From Acidithiobacillus sp. (GTDB lineage: Bacteria; Pseudomonadota; Gammaproteobacteria; Acidithiobacillales; Acidithiobacillaceae): a stretch of 64,000 bases of DNA. Location: assembly GCA_028697715.1 (NCBI GenBank), contig JAQVDS010000001.1, forward strand, positions 115,932-179,931, read 5' to 3'. Below the pieces are notes generated by a model that saw nothing but the letters and a program-made list of their open reading frames with translations, had not been told where the DNA came from and made no database searches. Shown here piece by piece: positions 28,646 through 37,874 of this stretch; position 1 is the stretch's first letter, and each line of letters opens with the position of its first letter. The position numbers were made by a program, and so were the translations under genes.

Positions 28646-30914
28646 GGTCTTTTACCTGGATGGCGAGGCGATCCCCTTCCGCGCGGGGCAAAATGTCCTG
28701 GAGGCCGTCCTCGAACATCGGCAGGAAAGCAGCATCCCCTATTTCTGCTTTCATCCGGCCATGGGCAGCCTGGGAGCCTGCCGCCAGTGCGGGGTGATGG
28801 TCTATCCCCACGACGGCAAGCACCCGCCGCGCCTTACCATGGCCTGCCTGTTGCCCGCTAGCCGCGATCTGCAACTGGGGCGCGCAGAAGCCAAAGTACA
28901 GCACGAACACCAACTGATCAGCGAACTGCTGATGCGCAACCACCCCCATGATTGCCCGGTCTGTGACGAAGGAGGCCAGTGCCATCTGCAGAACATGACG
29001 GTGGCGAGTGGCCATGCCTACCGCGAATACGAACCAGAAAAGCGCCGCTACCAGAGCCAGGAGCTGGGTCCCCTGATCCGTCAGGAGATGAATCGCTGCA
29101 TCACCTGCTATCGCTGCGTGCGTTTCTATCAGGATCTAGCGGGCGGCGAAGACTTTGGCGTTTTCGGCTCACGCGATCGGGTCTTTTTCGGTCGTCTGGA
29201 GGATGGCCCACTGGAAAGCCCCCTCGCCGGCAATCTCGCCGAGGTCTGCCCCACCGGGGTGTTTACCGACAAGGTCTACCATCAGGACTACCTGCGCCCC
29301 TGGGATCTGGAGGAAAGCGCCGGCATCTGCCCACACTGTAGTATCGGCTGCAATACCCGACCCGGTGCCGCCCGCGGCCACCTGCGGCGCGTCCGCCAGC
29401 GCTCCCATGGCGAAATCAATCCGCATTTTCTCTGTGACCGCGGCCGCTATGGCTTTCGCTACGTCGCCGCCGAGGATCGGCCGCGGCAGGCCCAGGCCGG
29501 GGGGCGCCGCCAGGATGTCGACAGCGTCCTCGACCGACTTGCGGCACGCCTAGCGGAAGGGCGTAGCGCCTTCCTCGGCTCGCCGCGGGAGGATCTCGAC
29601 AGCAATCTGGCCCTCTTTGCCCTCGCGCGTGTCCTCGATGCCCCCTTCGCTGCCTTTTTCGAGCCCTGGGAGGAAGCCAAGGCGCGCGAGATCCTGGCCC
29701 TACCACACCCGCCGGCACCGGCCAGGATTTCCGCTTATGCAGAGATTCTCGTCATCGGCGCGGTGGAGCGGGTCGCGCCCACCCTGCCCCTGTTTCTGCG
29801 CGAGGCGCACGACCGCGGCGCAGCGATCAGCCTCCTGCGCTGCCTGCCCAGTCCACTGACAGCGCTGGCTGGCGAGGATCGTCTGTTACCCCCGGCGGAT
29901 CTGCTCGATGCTGCCTGGGAATGGCTCGGACAGCGCCATCATCGGCCTTTCCTGCTGCTCATCGACAGCGAGTCGGTGGGGCCCGAACTCCTGCACCTGT
30001 TGCGCCGGGAAATCGGCACCTGGCCGGATGGCAGTGGCATCCTGCCGGTCTATCGCCAGGGCAACCTTCCGGGCGCCTCCTTTTACGCCGTCGATGGTCA
30101 CGCCAGCCGTCTGCGTACTGCCCTTGCCGGGAACGACTATGACCATCTGCTGGCCCTCGGCCAGGACCCGCAGGAAATGGATGGGCTTTGGTGGCGGAGC
30201 CACGGCGACATCGATCTCAGCCTCATCGATCACCGCCGCAGCCTGTCCTGGGACGATGTCTGGCTGAGCCTGCCCTGCGCGGCGTTGAGCGAGCGGTCGG
30301 GGCTGTACTACAACGGCGAGGGGCGGCTGCAAGCGGCGGCAGTGGCCTACACCCCGGCACGGGAAGAGCGCCACTGGCGCCCGGAGCTGGGGCCGTTCCC
30401 ACTGGCGGCGGGGGGCGCCCTGCGCGAGGAGCTCCTGCCCAGCCCCGTAGAGCTCTGTCGCGCCCTTGCCGAGCGCCTCGAGCTTTCCGAACGCTGGCAG
30501 GAGCGCCTGCGCTTCTACCGTGATTTTCTGCTGCGCTCTGCGCCCCGGCCGGGGGACCCTGGCGTGTTTTTGCCGGAAGAGCTGCGCGCCCGCTTCCGTC
30601 TGCACTCGGCGCCCCCACCCCGCGCCACGGACCAAGGCTGGAGCGTCTGCCGCTTCAGCCATTACAGCGAGGAAGAGCTCGCCAACGGCGCGCGGGAACT
30701 GCACAGCCTAGCACCCGCCAGTGCTGCCTGGATCGCTCCCGGGCAGCAAGATGCGCGACAGGTGCGACTCCGCGCCGTCGATGGCACGAGCCGGACCCTG
30801 CCGCTACGCGAACTACCGGACATGGCGGCAGAGGTCCTCGCCATCCCGCGCGCCGAACTCGTTTTCCTGGGTCTGCGTCCGGGCGACGGCGTCAATCCGG
30901 AGTGGCTGGACTGA
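28638..30914 (+). CDS. nuoG: NADH-quinone oxidoreductase subunit G
   Basis: A 758-residue subunit with several iron-sulfur clusters. The N-terminal [2Fe-2S] site has GACRQCGV; the His-ligated cluster has HPHDCPVCDEGGQC; the next has CITCYRCVRF with EVCPTG. A further C-x2-C-x3-C (GICPHCSIGC) with a later cysteine in FLCDRGRYG matches the extra cluster N7, kept in only some NuoG proteins. The C-terminal molybdopterin-like domain is divergent and shorter than in E. coli NuoG (about 908 residues). The start overlaps nuoF by eight bases. Confidence 0.93.
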   Translation: MAEVFYLDGEAIPFRAGQNVLEAVLEHRQESSIPYFCFHPAMGSLGACRQCGVMVYPHDGKHPPRLTMACLLPASRDLQLGRAEAKVQHEHQLISELLMRNHPHDCPVCDEGGQCHLQNMTVASGHAYREYEPEKRRYQSQELGPLIRQEMNRCITCYRCVRFYQDLAGGEDFGVFGSRDRVFFGRLEDGPLESPLAGNLAEVCPTGVFTDKVYHQDYLRPWDLEESAGICPHCSIGCNTRPGAARGHLRRVRQRSHGEINPHFLCDRGRYGFRYVAAEDRPRQAQAGGRRQDVDSVLDRLAARLAEGRSAFLGSPREDLDSNLALFALARVLDAPFAAFFEPWEEAKAREILALPHPPAPARISAYAEILVIGAVERVAPTLPLFLREAHDRGAAISLLRCLPSPLTALAGEDRLLPPADLLDAAWEWLGQRHHRPFLLLIDSESVGPELLHLLRREIGTWPDGSGILPVYRQGNLPGASFYAVDGHASRLRTALAGNDYDHLLALGQDPQEMDGLWWRSHGDIDLSLIDHRRSLSWDDVWLSLPCAALSERSGLYYNGEGRLQAAAVAYTPAREERHWRPELGPFPLAAGGALREELLPSPVELCRALAERLELSERWQERLRFYRDFLLRSAPRPGDPGVFLPEELRARFRLHSAPPPRATDQGWSVCRFSHYSEEELANGARELHSLAPASAAWIAPGQQDARQVRLRAVDGTSRTLPLRELPDMAAEVLAIPRAELVFLGLRPGDGVNPEWLD

Positions 30915-31873
30915 TGCTGCTCTTTGCGCAAATCGTCGCCATGTTCGTCACCCTGCTGGTGCTGCTGGGCATCGCCGGCTTTCTCGTCTTTGCCGAACGG
31001 CGTGTGCTGGGCCTGCTGCAAAATCGTCTGGGGCCCAACCGCCTGGGACCTTTGGGGATTGGACAGGCTTTGGCCGACGCTCTGAAACTGCTCTGCAAGG
31101 AAGATTTCGTCCCGCCCTTTGCCAGCGGCCTGCTCTATCGCGCAGCCCCAATTCTGGTCGCCTTCAGTGCCTTGGCGGGCTTTGCCGTGCTTCCCATAGC
31201 CCCGAGCATTTCTTGGGCGGGCGACTGGGAGATCGGTCTTCTGCTTATCCTAGCCCTGAGCTCCCTGCACGTCTACGGGGTATTTCTTGGAGGATGGTCG
31301 TCCAACAACAAGTTTGCCCTCTATGGTGCCATCCGTGCCGTGGCCCAACTGATCAGCTACGAACTGCCCATGGGCCTTGCCCTGCTCGCCCTGGTCCTGC
31401 TGGCCGGCAGTCTCGCCTTGCAGGGGCTCGGTGCGGCGGGTCAGCCGGTGCCGCTGATCGTCTATCAGCCACTGGGCTTTCTGATCTTTTTCATTGCCGG
31501 CATTGCCGAGACCCAGCGTCTGCCCTTTGATCTCGCGGAGGCAGAGAGTGAGCTCGTCGCCGGTTATCACACCGAATATGGGGGGATGCGCTTCGGCTAT
31601 TTCTTCCTGGGAGAGTATCTTGGGCTCGTGCTCATCGCCGCCCTGATCAGCCTGTTCTATCTGGGTGCCTGGAGCGGTCCCTGGTTGCCGGGCTGGTTGT
31701 GGATGTTGCTCAAGACCGGCTTCATCATTGGCATCTTTTTCTGGCTGCGCGCCAGCCTGCCTCGGCCACGCTACGACCAGTTGCTGCATTGGGGCTGGAA
31801 CGCCTTGCTGCCACTGTCCATCCTCAATCTGTTGCTGACGGCCATTGCCGCCGCCCTGTGGGGGACGCTATGA
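30914..31873 (+). CDS. nuoH: NADH-quinone oxidoreductase subunit H
   Basis: A 319-residue membrane subunit with eight or more helices that forms the quinone chamber with NuoB and NuoD. It shows FAERRVLGLLQNRLGPNRLG, DALKLLCKEDFVPPFA and the acidic loop AETQRLPFDLAEAESELVAG. ATG 30914 overlaps the nuoG stop (TGATG). Confidence 0.95.
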   Translation: MLLFAQIVAMFVTLLVLLGIAGFLVFAERRVLGLLQNRLGPNRLGPLGIGQALADALKLLCKEDFVPPFASGLLYRAAPILVAFSALAGFAVLPIAPSISWAGDWEIGLLLILALSSLHVYGVFLGGWSSNNKFALYGAIRAVAQLISYELPMGLALLALVLLAGSLALQGLGAAGQPVPLIVYQPLGFLIFFIAGIAETQRLPFDLAEAESELVAGYHTEYGGMRFGYFFLGEYLGLVLIAALISLFYLGAWSGPWLPGWLWMLLKTGFIIGIFFWLRASLPRPRYDQLLHWGWNALLPLSILNLLLTAIAAALWGTL

Positions 31874-32373
31874 GACTGTGGCACGGCCTACTGGCGAGCT
31901 TGTGGACGACCCTGCGACAGCTTCGGCGCCGGGACACCCTGGAATATCCGGAGCAGCAGCCCAAACTGGGAGAGCGCTGGCGCGGGCGCCCGATCCTGAC
32001 CCGCGATCCCGATGGCGAGGAACGCTGTGTGGCCTGCGAACTCTGTTCGGCGGTCTGCCCAACGCACTGCATTGCCCTGGAAGGGGCAGATCGCCCGAAT
32101 GGTCGCCGCTTTGCGCAGAGCTTTCGCATCAATTTTGCCCGCTGTATCTACTGCGGACTCTGTGAGGAGGCCTGTCCGACGGTAGCGATCCAGCTTTCGC
32201 CGGAATTCGCCTTTGCCAAGACCGAACGTGGTGATTTCGTCTACCACAAAGAGGCCCTGCTCATCGACGGCACCGGCAAGCATCCAGAATACCGCTATTA
32301 CGACCACGCCGGCGTGCGCACCCAAGCCCTCCCCGAGCCGAGAAACTGCGATCCGCGGAGCAACCTGCCATGA
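31870..32373 (+). CDS. nuoI: NADH-quinone oxidoreductase subunit I
   Basis: A 167-residue subunit with two [4Fe-4S] clusters (N6a, N6b) that carry electrons toward N2. Both canonical motifs are present: CVACELCSAVCP and CIYCGLCEEACP. An amphipathic N-terminal helix (LWHGLLASLWTTLRQL) lies along the membrane. The start overlaps the nuoH stop as ATGA. Confidence 0.95.
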   Translation: MRLWHGLLASLWTTLRQLRRRDTLEYPEQQPKLGERWRGRPILTRDPDGEERCVACELCSAVCPTHCIALEGADRPNGRRFAQSFRINFARCIYCGLCEEACPTVAIQLSPEFAFAKTERGDFVYHKEALLIDGTGKHPEYRYYDHAGVRTQALPEPRNCDPRSNLP

Positions 32374-32864
32374 TCTTCCTCGGCTTTTTCTTGCTCGTCG
32401 TGCTTGCCGCCTTGCTGTTGGGGGTGCTCTTGTTGCGCGACGCCATGTACGGGGTGATCGCCGTTGCCGCCGCCCTGGGCATCCTCGCCATCCTTTTTTA
32501 TCTGCTCGGTGCGCCCTTTTTGGCGGCGATGGAGATCCTGCTCTATCTGGGTGCCATCCTGGTGCTGTTTCTCTTTACCCTCATGCTCATCGGACCCGAG
32601 GCCCGGGCCGCCGCCGTCCGGCAAAGTTGGCGTAGCGGCTGGCCCCTTGGCGCCCTGCTGCTACTGGCCTTCGCCCTGGCGCTGGCGGCCCTGCTCTGGC
32701 AGCAGCAACCCATCACCGCTGCGGTCCATGCCTTGGGGCCGGTCCTGCTGGGGCGCGCCCTCTTCGGTCCCAACCTGTGGTGGAGCGAAGCGGCAGCGGT
32801 GCTGCTCTTTGTGGTCATTGCTGCGGTACTGGTTTTGCATGCCGGGGAGAAAGACCATGATTGA
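32370..32864 (+). CDS. nuoJ: NADH-quinone oxidoreductase subunit J
   Basis: A 164-residue membrane subunit with five predicted helices. The conserved third-helix region is visible (AMEILLYLGAILVLFLFTLM). Starts in an overlap with nuoI and ends eight bases inside nuoK. Confidence 0.92.
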   Translation: MIFLGFFLLVVLAALLLGVLLLRDAMYGVIAVAAALGILAILFYLLGAPFLAAMEILLYLGAILVLFLFTLMLIGPEARAAAVRQSWRSGWPLGALLLLAFALALAALLWQQQPITAAVHALGPVLLGRALFGPNLWWSEAAAVLLFVVIAAVLVLHAGEKDHD

Positions 32865-33171
32865 GATCGCCCTGGCTGCCGCCGCCCTGCTCTTCTTTGT
32901 GGGTCTGGCCCTGATCCTGCTGCGCCGTAGCCTGGTCTTCTGGCTGCTCGGGGTAGAACTGCTGTTCAACGCCGCCCTGCTGGTAGCCCTGGCGGGGGGT
33001 GCCCGCTGGCACGCCATCGGCGGTCAGGTGCTGGCGCTCTTCATCATGGCCTTGAGCGGCGCGGCCCTGGCGCCAAGCCTCGCCCTGCTGCTGCGCATCC
33101 GCCGGGAGCTCGGCACCCTCAACGTCGATGGCCTGCGCATGTTGCGCGAACGGGAGAAGCAGGATGACTGA
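32857..33171 (+). CDS. nuoK: NADH-quinone oxidoreductase subunit K
   Basis: A 104-residue subunit with three helices. Its buried glutamate region is recognisable (VFWLLGVELLFNAALLVAL). The C-terminal extension (LRMLREREKQDD) is charged. The ATG at 32857 has GGGGAGA upstream and lies inside nuoJ. Confidence 0.9.
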   Translation: MIEIALAAAALLFFVGLALILLRRSLVFWLLGVELLFNAALLVALAGGARWHAIGGQVLALFIMALSGAALAPSLALLLRIRRELGTLNVDGLRMLREREKQDD

Positions 33172-35029
33172 CTGGCTCTTTCTCATCCCGGGCTTTCCCC
33201 TGCTCGGCGCCCTGATCAACGCCCTTTTTGGCGAACGGCTCGGGCCGCGCCGGTGTGGACGCCTGGCCGCCGCCATGCCCTTACTTTCTTCTCTGGTGGT
33301 ACTCGCTATCTGGCTCGGCCCGGGCGCCGAGCCCGCCCTGCTCGACCGGCTCTGGACCTGGATGGCGGTGGGCGATTTTCGCGTGGATCTGACCCTGCGG
33401 GTGGATGACGTGAGCCTGGTGATGATCTCCATCGCCAGTTTCGTCGGTTTTCTGATTCACCTGTTTTCGCAGCAATATCTGCGCGGCGACTACGGCGAGC
33501 GACGCTACTATTTCTATCTCAATCTCTTCGTTGCCGGCATGCTCATCCTGACCATGGCGAACAATCTCTTGCTGCTCTATCTGGGCTGGGAGACCGTGGG
33601 TCTGTGTTCCTATGCATTGATTTCGCATTGGTACCGCGAACCGGAGAATGCCTGGGCGGGGCGCAAGGCCTTCGTCGTCACCCGCATTGGCGATACCACA
33701 CTGCTGTTGGGCATCTTTTTGCTCTTTGCCCAGTACCATACCCTGAGCATCAGTACCCTTCTACCTCTGGTCACGGCGCATCCTGCGCCTGCCCTCTTGC
33801 TGGCGGCAAGCATCCTGATCCTGATCGGCGCCTATGCGAAATCGGCGCAGTTCCCGTTCCATATCTGGCTGCCGGATTCCATGGCCGGCCCCAGCACCGT
33901 ATCCGCGCTGATCCACGCGGCGACCATGGTGACCGCCGGGGTCTACCTTTGTATCCGTCTGCTGGGACTCTTTGCTGCCGTCCCCGGCATGCTCGAGGCT
34001 ATTGCCGTGCTCGGCGCCTGGACCGCTTTTTTTGCTGCCTCCTGCGGTCTGGCACAAGTCGACGTGAAGCGCGTCCTCGCCTATTCCACCATCAGTCAGC
34101 TGGGATATATGTTCATGGGTGTGGGCATCGGTGCCCCCAGCCTCGGGCTCTTTCACCTGCTCGTGCATGGCTGTTTCAAGGCCCTACTGTTCATGGCCTC
34201 CGGCGCCATCATCCTGATCTACGCCGACGATCACGACATCCGCCATATGGGCGGGCTCAAATACCGCCAGCCCTTCCTGCGCTGGACCTTTCTCGCCGGG
34301 GTCTTTGCGCTCGCCGCCGTGCCTCTGATTTCTGCGGCCTTCTACAGCAAGGACGCGATCATCAACGCGAGCTTCCTGGTAGCGGGCGGTGGCGTTCCTT
34401 ACGCCCTCGGCTTGAGCGGCGCGGTATTGACGGCGGGTTACGCCTTCCGTCTGTATTTTCTGGTCTTCGAGGGCAAGCCCTCGGAACTGGAAGTGCCTTA
34501 TCAGATGGGCTGGGGGATGAAGATCCCGCTGGCCCTCCTCGCGGCGGCAAGCATTGGCATTGGCTGGTTGCAGTTTCCACCCGGCTGGCCTGGGCCTCAC
34601 CTCTGGGTGCACTGGCTGGCTCCCGAGCTGGGACTCCCGCCGCGCCCGATCGGGCTGGAGGGAGGCTTGTTGACCCTGGTGGGGGCATTGGCCACCTTCC
34701 TCGGTATCGCACTCGGTTACTGGGCAGCACGGCGCGAGCGTGCCGGACGCGGTCTCAGTCGCTGGCGGTTTCTGGCCAGCGGCTGGTGGATCGACGGCAC
34801 GATCCTGCGCCTTTTCCCTGCCCCTTTCTACGCCCTTGGCAGATTCCTACGTAGTGGCGTCGAGAACCTGGGTGTGCAGGGACTGGCCCAGGGAGGGCTG
34901 CGCGACGGCCTGCGCCTGTCGGCCTATGCCCTGGCCCGCGGAGAAAATGGACTGGCAAGCCGGTATGCCGTGAGCATGATTGCCGGGCTCCTGCTCCTCC
35001 TGCTGCTGATCTGGAGCTGGCCACTATGA
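33164..35029 (+). CDS. nuoL: NADH-quinone oxidoreductase subunit L
   Basis: A 621-residue antiporter-like proton-pumping subunit. Conserved helices include NNLLLLYLGWETVGLCSYAL, FPFHIWLPDSMAGPSTVSAL and AYSTISQLGYMFMGVGIGA. The C-terminal long lateral helix region is present (SRYAVSMIAGLLLLLLLIWS at the end). ATG 33164 overlaps nuoK by eight bases. Confidence 0.95.
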   Translation: MTDWLFLIPGFPLLGALINALFGERLGPRRCGRLAAAMPLLSSLVVLAIWLGPGAEPALLDRLWTWMAVGDFRVDLTLRVDDVSLVMISIASFVGFLIHLFSQQYLRGDYGERRYYFYLNLFVAGMLILTMANNLLLLYLGWETVGLCSYALISHWYREPENAWAGRKAFVVTRIGDTTLLLGIFLLFAQYHTLSISTLLPLVTAHPAPALLLAASILILIGAYAKSAQFPFHIWLPDSMAGPSTVSALIHAATMVTAGVYLCIRLLGLFAAVPGMLEAIAVLGAWTAFFAASCGLAQVDVKRVLAYSTISQLGYMFMGVGIGAPSLGLFHLLVHGCFKALLFMASGAIILIYADDHDIRHMGGLKYRQPFLRWTFLAGVFALAAVPLISAAFYSKDAIINASFLVAGGGVPYALGLSGAVLTAGYAFRLYFLVFEGKPSELEVPYQMGWGMKIPLALLAAASIGIGWLQFPPGWPGPHLWVHWLAPELGLPPRPIGLEGGLLTLVGALATFLGIALGYWAARRERAGRGLSRWRFLASGWWIDGTILRLFPAPFYALGRFLRSGVENLGVQGLAQGGLRDGLRLSAYALARGENGLASRYAVSMIAGLLLLLLLIWSWPL

Positions 35030-36471
35030 TCGTCTCGCTGCTCGTCTTGCTACCTTGGGGCATCGCCCTGTGGCTGAGCCTAGCGCAGCGCTCGGCCGGT
35101 GCCCTGACGATTGCGGGCGCGCTGGCGGAGATCCTGCTCTGCATTCCCCTACTGGCGGGCGATCCTTCCGCCGTGGCGGCCATTCATCTTCCCCTCCTCG
35201 GCGCCCTGTGGCAGCTGCAGGCCAATCCCCTCGCGGATCTTTTTGCCCTAACGACCGCCCTGCTCTTGCCCGTCGCCCTAGCCGTGCAGTGGCACCACGA
35301 CGAATATCTGCATCTGGCACGGATTCTGGCGGTGCTGCAGGGCGCCCTGATGGGCACCTATTTTGCCAACAATTTCCTCGGCTTCTACATCTTTTACGAG
35401 ATCGTCGCCCTGGCGGCGGCCTGGTTGATCCTGCGCAGCGGCAAAAAAGACCGACGCGCCGCCCTGACCTTTCTACTGTATACGGTAACCGCCTCGCTGT
35501 TTCTGCTGCTGGCAGTCCTGCCCATTTACCTCAATCGCGGCAACAATACCGGTATCTATGATTTTTCCTGGATCCAGTTGAGTGGGAGTGACCTCTCCGG
35601 ACAGATCCAACTGCTGCTCTTTCTGGGGATGCTGGCGGGGCTCGGAGTCAAGCTCCCTCTTTTTCCTCTGCACGGCTGGGCACGCGGAGCTTATGTGCAA
35701 AGCGCTCCCGCTGCCGCCCTCTTTCTTTCCGGGGCGACGGTGCTGGCAGGCGTCTATGGGCTGGTGCACTGGGCCGTGCCCCTGCTGCCCCGGGGAGCGT
35801 TACTCTTCAGTCCCGCCGGCATCATCCTGGCAGCCATCGGCACCCTCTACGGCGCCTTCCTCGCCCTCAGCACCAGCGAGCTGCGCGAGACCGTTGCCTA
35901 TAGCAGTGTCAGCCACATGAACCTCGTTGCCCTCGGAATCTTCGCCCTACAGGAGCAAGCGTGGAGCGGCGCGCTCTTTCTGAGCATCGCCCATGCCGTC
36001 CTCGCCGCCGGACTCTTTACCGTGCTGGCAGTACTCGAGGCGCGTGGCCTTGGCAGCAACTGGGAGGGTCTGGGTGGACTGTTCCGGCGCATGCCACGCT
36101 TCGGTGCCTGGACCCTGCTGTTTTTCCTGATGGCCCTGGGCCTGCCCGGGTTGGGGAACTTTCCTGGTGAGTTCCTGACCCTGCTCGGCAGTTTCCGCGT
36201 CCTGCCGCTTTGGGCGGGTATCGCCACCCTGGGCATGATCGTCAACCTGGTGGTCTTTCTGCGCGCCTATGAACGCAGCATGCTCGGACAGATCAATCCG
36301 CGACTGCCGGCGCAGATTGCCGACCTCGCTCAGCGGGAATGGTGGATTTTTTTGCTCCTGGGCGCGGCAAGCCTCTATCTGGGCCTGGGGAGCCAGACCC
36401 TGCTCAGCGATTTTGCTCAGCTCCTGCCGGTACACAGCCCATTGCTGATCGGGGGTGCGCATGGTCATTAG
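35026..36471 (+). CDS. nuoM: NADH-quinone oxidoreductase subunit M
   Basis: A 481-residue antiporter-like pump subunit. Landmarks are FYIFYEIVALAAAWLILR, KLPLFPLHGWARGAYVQSAP and VAYSSVSHMNLVALGIFAL. Starts in an ATGA overlap with nuoL and overlaps nuoN by 11 bases. Confidence 0.93.
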   Translation: MIVSLLVLLPWGIALWLSLAQRSAGALTIAGALAEILLCIPLLAGDPSAVAAIHLPLLGALWQLQANPLADLFALTTALLLPVALAVQWHHDEYLHLARILAVLQGALMGTYFANNFLGFYIFYEIVALAAAWLILRSGKKDRRAALTFLLYTVTASLFLLLAVLPIYLNRGNNTGIYDFSWIQLSGSDLSGQIQLLLFLGMLAGLGVKLPLFPLHGWARGAYVQSAPAAALFLSGATVLAGVYGLVHWAVPLLPRGALLFSPAGIILAAIGTLYGAFLALSTSELRETVAYSSVSHMNLVALGIFALQEQAWSGALFLSIAHAVLAAGLFTVLAVLEARGLGSNWEGLGGLFRRMPRFGAWTLLFFLMALGLPGLGNFPGEFLTLLGSFRVLPLWAGIATLGMIVNLVVFLRAYERSMLGQINPRLPAQIADLAQREWWIFLLLGAASLYLGLGSQTLLSDFAQLLPVHSPLLIGGAHGH

Positions 36472-37795
36472 TGCGACGCTGTGGGCGCCGATCGCCGTTG
36501 CCATTGCCGCCCTCCTGGCCTTTTTCTTCGACCTGCACCCGCGCCTCGGCCGTCTCGCCCCGTACTGGGGGGTGCTGGGCAGCCTCGGCGCCGCTGCCCT
36601 GGTGCTGCATGGTCGCCTCGACTTGGGCCAGGGTTTCTACTGGGACAGTAGCGCCACGATCCTCGGCACCTATCTGGGTTTGGCCAGTGCCATGCTCTTT
36701 CTGCTACTGGCCCGTCATCCTTTGCTGCAACGCATGCCTGGGGCCTTTACCGGACTTTGCTTGAGTGTGCTGCTGGGAGCGCTCCTGCTGGTGGGCAGTG
36801 ATGAACTGATCGGGCTGTTCATCGGCCTGGAGTTGCAGGTCCTGCCGTTCTTTGCGCTCTTTGTCTGGCCCGGCTCTTCGTCCCGCGCCCTTGAGGCCGC
36901 GATGAAATATGCCTTGCTGGCAGCCCTCGCCTCGGCCCTCTTTGCCCTGGGTATCGCCCTGATCTACCTGGGGAATGGTGACCTCGCCCTGAATCCACCG
37001 CTGGGACCGATCAACGGTACCTTCGCGGCGCGCCTGGGCTTTATCCTGCTGCTCGCCGCCCTCGGCTTTGAGCTGGCGGTCGCCCCCTTTCATGCCTGGG
37101 TGGCGGATATCTATGCCGGCGCGCCAACCCCGGCGGTGCTGTACCTGGGGGCGGTGGGCAAGGTCGCCATCATGGGAGTGCTGATCAATCTGGCCGGGGT
37201 CTCTGGCACCTGGCTCCTGCCCTATCTGGCCCTGGCGGTGCTCAGCATGGTCATCGGCAACCTGCTTGCCTGGCGTACCCCTTCTTTCCGCCGCCTGCTC
37301 GGCTACTCGGCGGTTGCGCACGCCGGCTATTTTTTCGCTGCCCTCGCCGCTGGCCCCTTGGGCCTGATCATCGCCACCTTCTATGCCGTGGTCTACGGTC
37401 TGATGCATATGGGGATTTTTGGCCCTTTGCTCAGCCTGCCTGAGGGAACTGACGAAATTCCCTGGCGTCACCTGCGCCAGCAGGCACCGCTGGCCGCAGG
37501 ACTGCTCGCCGTGAGCCTGTTGTCCCTTGCCGGGATGCCACCGAGCCTGGGCTTTTTTGTGAAACTTGGCGTCCTGGTAGCCGATATCCACGCCCAGGTC
37601 TGGGGTCTTGCCATCGTGCTCATCCTGGGCAGCGCCCTGTCCTTCGCCTACTACCTGCCCAGTCTCTGGCGTCACCCGCACGAGCAACGCAGTCTGGCGC
37701 TCTGGCAACCTGCCATCCTGCGCTTGTATGCCGCTGCGGGAATGCTGCTGCTCGGTCTCGGCTGGCTCCTGTTTCCGCTGTTCCTGGGACAATAA
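36461..37795 (+). CDS. nuoN: NADH-quinone oxidoreductase subunit N
   Basis: A 444-residue antiporter-like pump subunit and last gene of the nuo operon. It has LIGLFIGLELQVLPFFALF, APFHAWVADIYAGAPTPAVL and LLGYSAVAHAGYFFAALAA. ATG 36461 overlaps nuoM; the GC-rich hairpin CCCGG/CCGGG just after its stop has no T tract, so read-through into the next gene is possible. Confidence 0.93.
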   Translation: MVISATLWAPIAVAIAALLAFFFDLHPRLGRLAPYWGVLGSLGAAALVLHGRLDLGQGFYWDSSATILGTYLGLASAMLFLLLARHPLLQRMPGAFTGLCLSVLLGALLLVGSDELIGLFIGLELQVLPFFALFVWPGSSSRALEAAMKYALLAALASALFALGIALIYLGNGDLALNPPLGPINGTFAARLGFILLLAALGFELAVAPFHAWVADIYAGAPTPAVLYLGAVGKVAIMGVLINLAGVSGTWLLPYLALAVLSMVIGNLLAWRTPSFRRLLGYSAVAHAGYFFAALAAGPLGLIIATFYAVVYGLMHMGIFGPLLSLPEGTDEIPWRHLRQQAPLAAGLLAVSLLSLAGMPPSLGFFVKLGVLVADIHAQVWGLAIVLILGSALSFAYYLPSLWRHPHEQRSLALWQPAILRLYAAAGMLLLGLGWLLFPLFLGQ

Positions 37796-37874
37796 CCCGG
37801 TTGGCAGCGCCGGGCAGATACTGCATAGTCGCATACTTTCCCATACTGGAAGCCGAGAAAGCCTGTACGTCCGG

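Noticed and set aside
37796..37817. CCCGG/CCGGG hairpin after nuoN as a terminator.
   Set aside because: No T tract follows, and the next gene lies close on the same strand.
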